Assembly (NCBI GenBank): GCA_023818995.1
Contig: JAMWDA010000101.1
Span: forward strand, 1 to 5,712
Reading direction: 5' to 3'
DNA: 5,712 nt
DNA from: Candidatus Omnitrophota bacterium
Lineage (GTDB): Bacteria; Omnitrophota; Gorgyraeia; Duberdicusellales; 4484-171
Part shown: in pieces, positions 1 through 5,651 of the stretch
How positions within the stretch are numbered: position 1 is the stretch's first letter
Layout of the letters: each line of letters opens with the position of its first letter
The notes under the pieces: model-generated
Told to the model about the DNA's origin: nothing
The model's input: the letters and a program-made list of their open reading frames with translations, nothing else
Databases searched by the model: none
Position numbers and translations under genes: made by a program

Positions 1-6
1 AGGTTG

Positions 7-279
7 ATGAAAGATAAGAAGAAAGTTTATTCCGTTAATTTAGGGATGCATAAGAATCAAATTGAATTTATTGATAACATTACTAAAGAGATAAGGTTTT
101 CAGGAGGTAAAAAACCCTCCCGCGCACAGATAGTAGATAGTTTTATAAAGATAGCAATGAAACTAAAAGTTGATGTTCGGGGAGTAAAAACAGAAAAAGA
201 TGTAGAGGAGAGGTTCTTTAAAGCTTTAAAGGAGAAGAATTTTAAGACAGTTAAAAATAGTAATGAGGGATTATTGTAG
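7..279 (+). CDS. Small putative ribbon-helix-helix DNA-binding protein
   Basis: This encodes a 90-residue basic protein that I do not recognise by name. Its first half reads as a ribbon-helix-helix fold: a short strand (KVYSVNLG, residues 6-13), a helix (KNQIEFIDNITKEIRF, about 16-31), a glycine/lysine turn (SGGKKP), and a second helix starting at the typical SRAQIVDSFIKIAM (about 38-51). CopG/Arc-type regulators have this layout. The C-terminal 35 residues are charged and probably helical. I chose ATG at 7. A TTG directly before it (position 4) is also in frame, and the frame is open to the window edge, so a longer N-terminus cannot be excluded. The AGG at 1-3 may be the end of a ribosome binding site. 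The 3' end overlaps the TolC-family gene by 17 bases, so the two are probably co-transcribed and the protein may be a local regulator. The coding call is firm; the function is an inference from secondary-structure pattern only. Confidence 0.6.
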   Translation: MKDKKKVYSVNLGMHKNQIEFIDNITKEIRFSGGKKPSRAQIVDSFIKIAMKLKVDVRGVKTEKDVEERFFKALKEKNFKTVKNSNEGLL

Positions 280-1546
280 ACTGGTAGATAAGATAAGATT
301 TATAATTATCCTCTTCTTTATTTTTTATTACGCTATGTTAGAAGAGAGTATCTTTGCTTACGATAATTTATTGTCTTGGGAGGAATGTATTATTTTAACC
401 AAGGGGAATAATCCTCGGTTAAGTATGGCTAAAAAAGATTTGGAAAAAGCAATGGTGGAAATAAAAACTAAGTATGCTAATTATTTTCCTGAGATTAATT
501 TTTCTACTGATTACACACGCACATTTAATAATTTATATGGTGAGTATGGGGTTTATAGTAAAGGATTTAGTATAGAGCAGGCTTTATATACGGGAGGAGC
601 AACACCGGCAGAGATAGAAGAAGCCAAAGCTAATTTAAGTTATAAGTATGCTGAGTATAAAAAGATAGAATTAGATGAGATATTTGAGTTAAAACAGGTT
701 TATTACCAGCTAATAAAGACTATGTATCAAAGGGAGGTGTTTGAAGAAATCTTGAGAAGGAGAGAGAAGGATGTGGAATTAATTAGGTTACTTTATAACG
801 CGGGAAGAGAAAAGAAAGCCAATCTTTTACAGGCAGAAGCCGAGGTGTCCGAGGTAAAGTTAAATATTAATGAAGCAAATAGTCAGTTAAAGATTTTAAA
901 GTGTAAGCTTAACGAGATTATGGGTAGAAATCTGGATACACCTTTAGAAGTTAAAGGAGAATTAGGTATTGTAGATTTAGAGGATAGCTTATCAAATATT
1001 TTGGAAGAGGCATTAGCTAATCGGCCAGAGATTAGAGAGGTAGAAGCAAAAATCAACGCAACAAAGGCACAGCTTAAATACGCTAAAAGTGGCATTTTAC
1101 CTCAAGCTAATTTTAATTACACCTATGGTTGGCAAGATAGTCGTTTATTCCATGGGAATGAGAACTGGACAGCAAAGGTTAGTGTAGATTTTCCTTTATT
1201 TGATAGATTTATTACTCATTATCAGATTAAGGGGATAAGAACAGAGTTAGAAAGATTAAATTTAAATAAAGAGATGAAGAGAAAGCAAATTGAGTTAGAG
1301 GTTAAAGAAGCTTACGAGGATTTTTTGATAAATAAGCAAAGCGTTGATGTAGCTACAGAGAGTTTGCGTGCTAGGAGGGTAAGAGCTGATTTATGCCGCT
1401 TGGAATACAAACAAGGAATGATATCTTTCACTGATCTAAGAGATGCCGAGTTAGATTTAAGTTCTGCGGAACTAAATCGTCTGGATGCTTTATACAATCT
1501 AAATATCTCTTTAGCAAAATTAAAGAAAGTTCAAGCTAAGGAGTAA
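263..1546 (+). CDS. TolC-family outer-membrane efflux protein
   Basis: This encodes a 427-residue outer-membrane factor, the trimeric exit duct of a tripartite efflux or type I secretion system. Residues 10-32 form a signal peptide: a basic DKIR, a hydrophobic IIILFFIFYYAML, then SIFA with likely cleavage before YDN. The mature part shows the internal duplication of the OEP family. Each half starts with a helix ending in a proline-marked strand entry (NNPRLSMAKKDL and YFPEINF near 49-80; NRPEIREVEAKI and ILPQANFNYTYGW near 253-290). Long coiled-coil helices with the usual FSIEQALYTGG (102-112) and VDFPLFD (308-314) strands follow. The length is normal for the family. The start at 263 lies inside the preceding gene and has no clear ribosome binding site. 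An ATG at 335 is in frame but would remove the signal peptide core, so 263 is preferred; translational coupling to the upstream gene is likely. The adaptor gene follows after 51 bases. The substrate is unknown. Confidence 0.92.
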   Translation: MRDYCRLVDKIRFIIILFFIFYYAMLEESIFAYDNLLSWEECIILTKGNNPRLSMAKKDLEKAMVEIKTKYANYFPEINFSTDYTRTFNNLYGEYGVYSKGFSIEQALYTGGATPAEIEEAKANLSYKYAEYKKIELDEIFELKQVYYQLIKTMYQREVFEEILRRREKDVELIRLLYNAGREKKANLLQAEAEVSEVKLNINEANSQLKILKCKLNEIMGRNLDTPLEVKGELGIVDLEDSLSNILEEALANRPEIREVEAKINATKAQLKYAKSGILPQANFNYTYGWQDSRLFHGNENWTAKVSVDFPLFDRFITHYQIKGIRTELERLNLNKEMKRKQIELEVKEAYEDFLINKQSVDVATESLRARRVRADLCRLEYKQGMISFTDLRDAELDLSSAELNRLDALYNLNISLAKLKKVQAKE

Positions 1547-1556
1547 ACCCAGAATA

Positions 1557-1577
1557 GTTCCACCCGCCGGGTGGAAC
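1557..1577. repeat. Perfect GC-rich intercistronic hairpin
   Basis: The arms GTTCCACCC (1557-1565) and GGGTGGAAC (1569-1577) are exact reverse complements around a GCC loop. This gives a 9-bp stem that is much richer in G+C than its surroundings. It lies between the TolC-family stop codon and the adaptor start. No T-run follows on either strand, so it does not look like an intrinsic terminator. It could be an mRNA-stabilising or processing element, a protein-binding palindrome, or a copy of a small dispersed (REP-like) repeat. The in-frame GTG at 1571 falls inside its right arm, which argues against that codon as the adaptor start. Confidence 0.75.
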
Positions 1578-1588
1578 GGGGAAAAGTT

Positions 1589-1592
1589 AGGG
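1589..1592 (+). promoter_or_regulatory. Ribosome binding site for the adaptor gene
   Basis: AGGG stands five bases before ATG 1598. It is the reason for choosing that ATG over the upstream GTG at 1571, which lies within the hairpin and has no Shine-Dalgarno sequence of its own. Confidence 0.55.
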
Positions 1593-1597
1593 AAAAT

Positions 1598-2617
1598 ATG
1601 AAGAAACTCTTAATATTCTTGATAATAGTAGGCATAGGAGGATATTGGCAGAGAGATAATTTAAAGAAGGCATTTTTTAAAGAGGAGGACCCTATATCGG
1701 TAGAAGAAGAGATAGTTTACGTCAAGAGAGGTAATATGGAGATTAAGATTTTAGCTGATGGTGAAGTAAGACCGCGCAACAAAGTAGAAGTGAGGGCATC
1801 AAAAGCAGGCAGGGTGGAAGAAATTTTAGTAGATGAAGGTAGTGAGGTTAAGAAAGGCCAGGTTTTAGCTTGGATTAGTAGTGAAGAACGAATAGCTCTT
1901 TTAGATGTAGCATTAGCTCGGTTAGAGGAAGCAGAAAAGAGTGATGATAGCGAGAGGATTAGGGAAGCAAAAAGAGATTGGGAGATAGCGGAAGAAACTT
2001 ATAAAAAGATGCCTATCGTTGCTCCTATTGATGGAACGATTATTCATCGGGGAATAGAAGTAGGTCAGAATATCTCTTTAGATACTAATCTCTTTATTCT
2101 AACCGATGTGTTAGTAGTGGTGGCAAAAGTTGATGAGATAGATATAGGTAAAGTAGAGATTGGTCAGCCGGTAAGGATAACCGTTGATGCTTTCCCTTTA
2201 GATGTAGTTTATGGTAGAGTAATAAAGATAGCTTATAATGCTACAGTTATTGATAATGTGATTTATTACGATGTAACTACTGATATAGAGATAAGTAAGG
2301 GAAAATTAAAATCAGGAATGACTGCTAATGTGGAGATTATTCTTAAAGAGTCTAAAGATACATTGTTTTTACCTAAAAGGGCAATAGTGAAAAGAGAGGA
2401 AGGTAACTTTGTATATTGTAAGAAAGATGCAAACGACGAACTAATACCGATAAAAACAGGTTTAGATGATGATATAAACATAGAGGTAATAGAAGGATTA
2501 AACGAAAAAGATATGGTAGTTATTAAAAGTGAAGCTAAGCTATCAACTAATCCATCTAAGAAGAAAGAATCAAAATTTAAGGTTGAGCATTTAAAATACT
2601 TTCGTAAGAGCGGATAG
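1598..2617 (+). CDS. Periplasmic adaptor subunit of an efflux pump (MacA/HlyD type)
   Basis: This encodes a 339-residue membrane fusion protein linking an inner-membrane pump to the TolC-type duct. Residues 1-17 (MKKLLIFLIIVGIGGYW) are a membrane anchor or signal. The lipoyl/biotinyl half-motif is at about 60-98 (VEVRASKAGRVEEILVDEGS, then VKKGQVLAWI). A short alpha-helical hairpin follows (about 99-137, only some 19 residues per arm, shorter than MacA's). The second lipoyl half is IVAPIDGTIIHRGIEVGQNI (140-159). A beta-barrel follows at about 170-250, including IGQPVRITVDAFP and KLKSGMTANVEI. The membrane-proximal domain is at about 255-315 (DTLFLPKRAIVKREEGNFVY, IKTGLDDDINIEVIEGL). The last 20 residues are a lysine-rich tail. 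GTG at 1571 would add nine residues but lies in the hairpin. The preceding TolC-family gene is the natural partner. No ABC ATPase, permease or RND pump follows; instead a degraded toxin-antitoxin module starts two bases after the stop. The pump class and substrate are therefore undecided, although the MacA-like layout favours an ABC partner. Confidence 0.88.
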   Translation: MKKLLIFLIIVGIGGYWQRDNLKKAFFKEEDPISVEEEIVYVKRGNMEIKILADGEVRPRNKVEVRASKAGRVEEILVDEGSEVKKGQVLAWISSEERIALLDVALARLEEAEKSDDSERIREAKRDWEIAEETYKKMPIVAPIDGTIIHRGIEVGQNISLDTNLFILTDVLVVVAKVDEIDIGKVEIGQPVRITVDAFPLDVVYGRVIKIAYNATVIDNVIYYDVTTDIEISKGKLKSGMTANVEIILKESKDTLFLPKRAIVKREEGNFVYCKKDANDELIPIKTGLDDDINIEVIEGLNEKDMVVIKSEAKLSTNPSKKKESKFKVEHLKYFRKSG

Positions 2618-2619
2618 AT

Positions 2620-2851
2620 ATGGAAGAGATAACTAAGAAATGGTTACGAAGAGCAAAATACGATTTAGATACAGCACGAGCAATGCTTATTTCCAAAAGA
2701 ACTTTTAGCAAGTTTAATCCCTTTTGTTATAGAGGCTCGATATGGTGATTATAAGAGGTCTTTATCAGAGATTATTAATAAGAGAATGGCAGAAAGGCTT
2801 CTTAAAGAAACAGAGGAGATGTTTAGATGGTTAGTAAGAATAATGAAGTAG
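2620..2851 (+). pseudogene. Broken HEPN-domain toxin (HepT-like), middle deleted
   Basis: These are remnants of a HEPN-domain protein, the RNase toxin of HEPN/MNT modules. The first frame (2620-2748) begins MEEITKKWLRRAKYDLDTAR, a classic HEPN N-terminus, and runs off into unrelated residues after about codon 27, ending at TGA 2746. The family C-terminus resumes one frame over at 2699 (ELLASLIPFVIEARYGDYKR, continuing to WLVRIMK) and stops at TAG 2849. Intact members are about 120-135 residues; here about 27 plus 50 remain. The missing central part would hold the helix with the QQAAEK-like stretch and the catalytic R-X4-6-H motif, neither of which is visible. The simplest explanation is an out-of-frame internal deletion with its junction near 2690-2705. 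The gene starts two bases after the adaptor stop and its 3' end overlaps the nucleotidyltransferase start by 25 bases, the usual packing of such pairs. It is very unlikely to be an active toxin. Confidence 0.8.
2813..2818 (+). promoter_or_regulatory. Ribosome binding site for the MNT gene
   Basis: GAGGAG lies eight bases before ATG 2827 and within the 3' end of the HEPN remnant. It supports 2827 as the antitoxin start. It also shows that the translation signal of the second gene survived damage to the first. Confidence 0.55.
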
Positions 2852-3152
2852 ATAAAATAATAATTGCTTTTGTTAAAGAACTGAAAAAGAAATCCCTGTA
2901 GATAAAGTCTTTTTATTTGGTTCATATGCTAAAGGAAAAGCTGATAAGGATAGCGATATTGATTTAATAGTTGTATCGCCGTATTTTTATAAAGGAAAAT
3001 ATATGAAACATATGCAGTATCTTTTTAAGAAATCTGCTAAGATTAGGTCTCTTTTAGAACCTATTCCTGCAACTCCCGATGAGATAATGTATGCTGACAA
3101 GAGGCTTTTTTTAGGTCAGGTTTTAAAAGATGCAAAGGAATATGTTATTTAA
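2827..3152 (+). pseudogene. MNT-type nucleotidyltransferase antitoxin, frameshifted (or -1 recoded)
   Basis: This is a minimal nucleotidyltransferase of the MntA type, which in HEPN/MNT pairs neutralises the toxin by AMPylation. The first 21 codons (2827-2889) give MVSKNNEVDKIIIAFVKELKK and then hit TAG at 2899. The rest of the protein lies in the -1 frame from 2889: EIPVDKVFLFGSYAKGKADK, then DSDIDLIVV, and later LLEPIPATPDEIMYADKRLF, ending at TAA 3150. Joined by a -1 shift it is about 108 residues, normal for the family. The GSYAKG and DSDIDL motifs, with both metal-binding aspartates, are intact. The shift falls at G-AAA-AAG-AAA, so it is either a one-base deletion in an A-rich run, a sequencing or assembly error, or a programmed -1 frameshift. 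Decay of the adjacent toxin favours a pseudogene. The start overlaps the HEPN remnant by 25 bases, and no promoter of its own is evident. Confidence 0.8.
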
Positions 3153-3319
3153 AAATTTATTAAAAGTATTAAACCCTTACCAAAAAGATTAAAAAAAGCT
3201 ATTTACAAAAAGCTATGTAAGGCTTGAATAAAATTAGAAATATTTTTATGAGTATAAGAGATTTTAGAAGCGAGGTTAAAAAGTAATTAAATTAATCACT
3301 TATTATTTAGTTAACGGTG
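3153..3319. other. AT-rich intergenic region before the LuxE/LuxC operon
   Basis: This 167-base stretch separates the decayed module from the next operon, so it should hold that operon's promoter. A weak candidate is TTGAAT (3224-3229), a 17-base gap, and TATGAG (3247-3252), each 4 of 6 to the sigma-70 consensus; this is easily met by chance in such DNA. A direct repeat AAAAAGCTAT occurs at 3193-3202 and 3207-3216, 14 bases apart. A 12-codon open frame (3248-3286, MSIRDFRSEVKK) has no ribosome binding site. Another lysine-rich run of 24 sense codons follows the MNT stop in frame (3153-3224). Neither is recognisable as a gene. No terminator hairpin is visible. Confidence 0.4.
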
Positions 3320-4441
3320 ATGGAATTAGGAGAAAAAATAAACCAATTAATTAGCGATAATCCCTATAGTCTTAATGTAAGCGAGAAACGTAAAGTTATT
3401 AGAGAGCTTCTTTGGGAGCTTACTTTATACCATAAAGAGCATTGTTTACCCTATCGTCGTATATTAGAGGCATTACCAATTTTTTTATCAGAAGATACAG
3501 ATATAGAAGATTTCCCAATGCTACCAGTAAAGTTATTTAAGCTGTGTGAATTAAGAAGTATACCCTCTCAAGATATAGAGAGAGTATATACTTCTAGTGG
3601 TACAAGTTACAGGCTTCCTTCTCAGATATATCTGGATAAAAAGACAATATTTCTACAAGCTAAAGCAAGTGATTCCGTATTATTTCATTCTATAGGAAGT
3701 AGCTATTTTTCTTCTTTACTTGTAGATACACAGGAGATTTCTAAAGATGAGAAAATTTCTCCTGCACGTAGTATAGGGATAAGAAGATTTACTCAGATTT
3801 CTCAAAATTATACTTTTGCTTTAGATAAAAATATGAACATTGATTGGGACAGTATAGAAAGATTTAAAAACTGGGAGGATAAAAAAATTATATTTGGGTT
3901 TACTTTTATTATCTGGAAACATTTATTGGATACTCTTGAGATAAGACAGGAAAATATTGATTTAGAAGGGACGATTCTTCTCCATACAGGAGGATGGAAG
4001 AAACTTAAAGAGCACGCTGTAGGCGATAGTATTTTTAAAGAAAAGGTTAAACAATTTCTTAAGATAAGTTTGGTCTACAATTGCTATACAATGAGCGAAG
4101 CTATAGGAATAATTTTTATGGAATGTGAGCGAGGTTTTTTTCACGTTCCCGATTTTGCAGAAATTATAATTCGTAATCCTCAGACATTACAACCTCTAAA
4201 CGCTCGTTATAGAGGGGTTATCCAGATTATTAATCCTTTAGCATTAAGTTACCCTGGACACAGTATTCTCACCGAGGATATAGGTGAGGTTATTGGTGAA
4301 GATAATTGTTCTTGTGGTCGTAAAGGGAAATATTTTAAAGTTTATGGTCGTTTGCGGGGAGCAGAGCTAAGGGGTTGTAGCGATACTTATGCATATGAAT
4401 ATTTTCTAAGAAAGGAAGAAAATGCAGGTATTAGTTCCTAA
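3320..4441 (+). CDS. LuxE-family acyl-protein synthetase
   Basis: This encodes a 373-residue member of the LuxE family (adenylate-forming, related to phenylacetate-CoA ligase). Such enzymes activate a fatty acid with ATP and pass the acyl group, through a cysteine, to a LuxC-type reductase. Visible family blocks are: LYHKEHCLPYRRIL (36-49), the nucleotide loop TSSGTSYRLPSQIYLDKKT (91-109), IIFGFTFIIWKHLL (190-203), LLHTGGWKKL (220-229), YNCYTMSEA (253-261), HVPDFAEIIIRNPQTL (275-290), SYPGHSILTEDIGEVIGE (310-327), CSCGRKGKYFKVYGR (330-344) and ELRGCSDT (349-356). Cys353 in the last block is the probable acyl-carrying residue by analogy with the C-terminal cysteine of Vibrio LuxE. The nucleotide loop has Y where SSGTTG/SSGTSG is usual, HTGG replaces HGGG, and YTMSE replaces the YGM-type block. 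The length is normal. ATG 3320 was chosen; GTG 3317 is directly before it, and neither has a clear ribosome binding site. The LuxC-type partner overlaps its 3' end by 20 bases. The true acid substrate is unknown. Confidence 0.9.
   Translation: MELGEKINQLISDNPYSLNVSEKRKVIRELLWELTLYHKEHCLPYRRILEALPIFLSEDTDIEDFPMLPVKLFKLCELRSIPSQDIERVYTSSGTSYRLPSQIYLDKKTIFLQAKASDSVLFHSIGSSYFSSLLVDTQEISKDEKISPARSIGIRRFTQISQNYTFALDKNMNIDWDSIERFKNWEDKKIIFGFTFIIWKHLLDTLEIRQENIDLEGTILLHTGGWKKLKEHAVGDSIFKEKVKQFLKISLVYNCYTMSEAIGIIFMECERGFFHVPDFAEIIIRNPQTLQPLNARYRGVIQIINPLALSYPGHSILTEDIGEVIGEDNCSCGRKGKYFKVYGRLRGAELRGCSDTYAYEYFLRKEENAGISS
4412..4416 (+). promoter_or_regulatory. Ribosome binding site for the LuxC-type gene
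   Basis: AAGGA ends five bases before ATG 4422 and lies inside the LuxE-type coding sequence. It fixes the overlapping start of the reductase gene and suggests translational coupling of the pair. Confidence 0.55.
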
Positions 4442-5645
4442 GATAAATAAAGATTGGAGAGAGGTTTTAAAAGAAGTGGTAAAAAATAAACCTTTGATGC
4501 CATTTGAGAAGATAACTTTAGATTTTATAGAAGAATTATCAAGAAGGTTAGCCGAGGATAAATCTTTAGAGAAATATGCCGAGTTAAATTTTTTAATTAG
4601 ATGGATAAATAAAGAGCACTTAAATTGGCTTTATCAAGAATACGAAAACAGATGCCAAAATAGAATCTGGCTACCGAGAGGGGTGGTATTACACTTTCCT
4701 CCCGCAAATATAGATACCTTATTTATTTACTCTTGGTTTTTATCGCTTTTAGTAGGGAATATAAATATAATTAGACTCTCACAAAATTATGGTGAACAGG
4801 CAGAAACTTTATTGAGAATTGTAGAAAGGCTTTTTGAAGAAGAGAAATTTAATTTGATTAAAGAGAGGATATTACTACTTACCTATGACCATGATGATAA
4901 AATTACAGAAGAACTCTCTAAATATTGTAATGTTAGGATAATTTGGGGTGGAGACGAGACAATTAAGAAAATTAGAGCTATTCCCTTACCTCCACGTGCC
5001 ATAGAGTTAGTATTTGCTGATAGATTTTCCCTCGCAGTTATAAATGCAGAAAGAATATTAGTAGATAACGATGAACAAATCAAAGATATTTGTAAAGGTT
5101 TATATATAGATACTCTTTTTTATACCCAAAGAGCTTGTTTTTCTCCTAAATTAATAATTTGGATAGGTAAAGAGGATATTGTAGATAAAGCTAAAGATAA
5201 ATTTTGGGTAATTTTTAAAGAGTTTTATCAACAACAATCATTGGATATGGATGATGCTATATATATAAATAGGATGGTTAATGGCTACTATTATGCTGCT
5301 AGAGGTTTAGGAGATAAACTTTATAATATTAGTGGTGAATTCTCTTATCGTGTTCATATAAAAGAAATTGTTCCTACCCTAAGGGAGATGCATATGGGAG
5401 GAGGGGTGTTTCTTGAGGCAGAAAAAGATGTTCTGTGGGGGATAGTTTCCGATTTAGTTTATAAAGACCAGACTCTCTGTGTTTATGGGTTCTCTAAAGA
5501 GGAGATAGAAGAATTTACAAGGAAATTGGGCGGTTATGGGATTGACCGTATAGTTCCTATAGGCAAAGCAGCAAATTTTTCTTATGTTTGGGACGGATAC
5601 GATTTATTTACCTATTTAACGAGGGAAGTGGCAATAGATTTATAA
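4422..5645 (+). CDS. LuxC-family acyl-CoA/acyl-protein reductase
   Basis: This encodes a 407-residue LuxC-family reductase. It takes an acyl group as a thioester on an active-site cysteine and reduces it with NADPH to the aldehyde, working with the LuxE-type synthetase just upstream. Family blocks are: LPRGVVLHFPPANIDTLFIY (84-103), running into SWFLSLLVGNINIIRLS (104-120); IIWGGDETIKKIRAIPLPPR (173-192), continuing to ELVFADRFSLAVI (195-207); DTLFYTQRACFSPKLIIWIG (230-249), with Cys239 the likely nucleophile; and the C-terminal GGYGIDRIVPIGKAANFSYV (370-389), ending at WDGYDL. The protein is shorter than the roughly 480 residues of Vibrio LuxC, but it spans the family from N- to C-terminal conserved blocks, so it appears complete. 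The start overlaps the synthetase gene by 20 bases and has a ribosome binding site. A zinc-type alcohol dehydrogenase begins six bases after the stop. With no luciferase genes present here, the aldehyde is probably an intermediate for a lipid, polysaccharide modification or other product rather than a light-reaction substrate. Confidence 0.92.
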   Translation: MQVLVPKINKDWREVLKEVVKNKPLMPFEKITLDFIEELSRRLAEDKSLEKYAELNFLIRWINKEHLNWLYQEYENRCQNRIWLPRGVVLHFPPANIDTLFIYSWFLSLLVGNINIIRLSQNYGEQAETLLRIVERLFEEEKFNLIKERILLLTYDHDDKITEELSKYCNVRIIWGGDETIKKIRAIPLPPRAIELVFADRFSLAVINAERILVDNDEQIKDICKGLYIDTLFYTQRACFSPKLIIWIGKEDIVDKAKDKFWVIFKEFYQQQSLDMDDAIYINRMVNGYYYAARGLGDKLYNISGEFSYRVHIKEIVPTLREMHMGGGVFLEAEKDVLWGIVSDLVYKDQTLCVYGFSKEEIEEFTRKLGGYGIDRIVPIGKAANFSYVWDGYDLFTYLTREVAIDL

Positions 5646-5651
5646 TAAACA

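Noticed and set aside
102..120. AGGAGG followed by CCTCC, a small hairpin with an internal Shine-Dalgarno-like sequence
   Set aside because: The stem is only 5 bp and lies within the first gene, encoding the SGGKKPS turn; no start codon in a plausible new frame follows.
883..1095. Minus-strand open frame of about 70 codons inside the TolC-family gene
   Set aside because: It lies fully antisense to a well-conserved coding sequence, resembles no family, and has no supporting start signal.
1557..1577. The GC-rich hairpin as an intrinsic terminator
   Set aside because: No T-run follows the stem on either strand, and the adaptor gene starts only 21 bases later with its own ribosome binding site.
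3248..3286. Twelve-codon open frame MSIRDFRSEVKK as a leader peptide
   Set aside because: There is no ribosome binding site, no hairpin or attenuator structure after it, and no bias toward any amino acid that would suggest attenuation.
3962..4144. Minus-strand open frame inside the LuxE-type gene (others at 1312-1497, 2266-2481 and 4883-5083)
   Set aside because: All are shadows of conserved + strand genes, with serine/leucine-rich translations typical of antisense frames.
3320..5645. A bioluminescence (lux) operon
   Set aside because: Only the reductase-side genes are present; luciferase subunits and the LuxD thioesterase are absent from the window, and an alcohol dehydrogenase follows instead.
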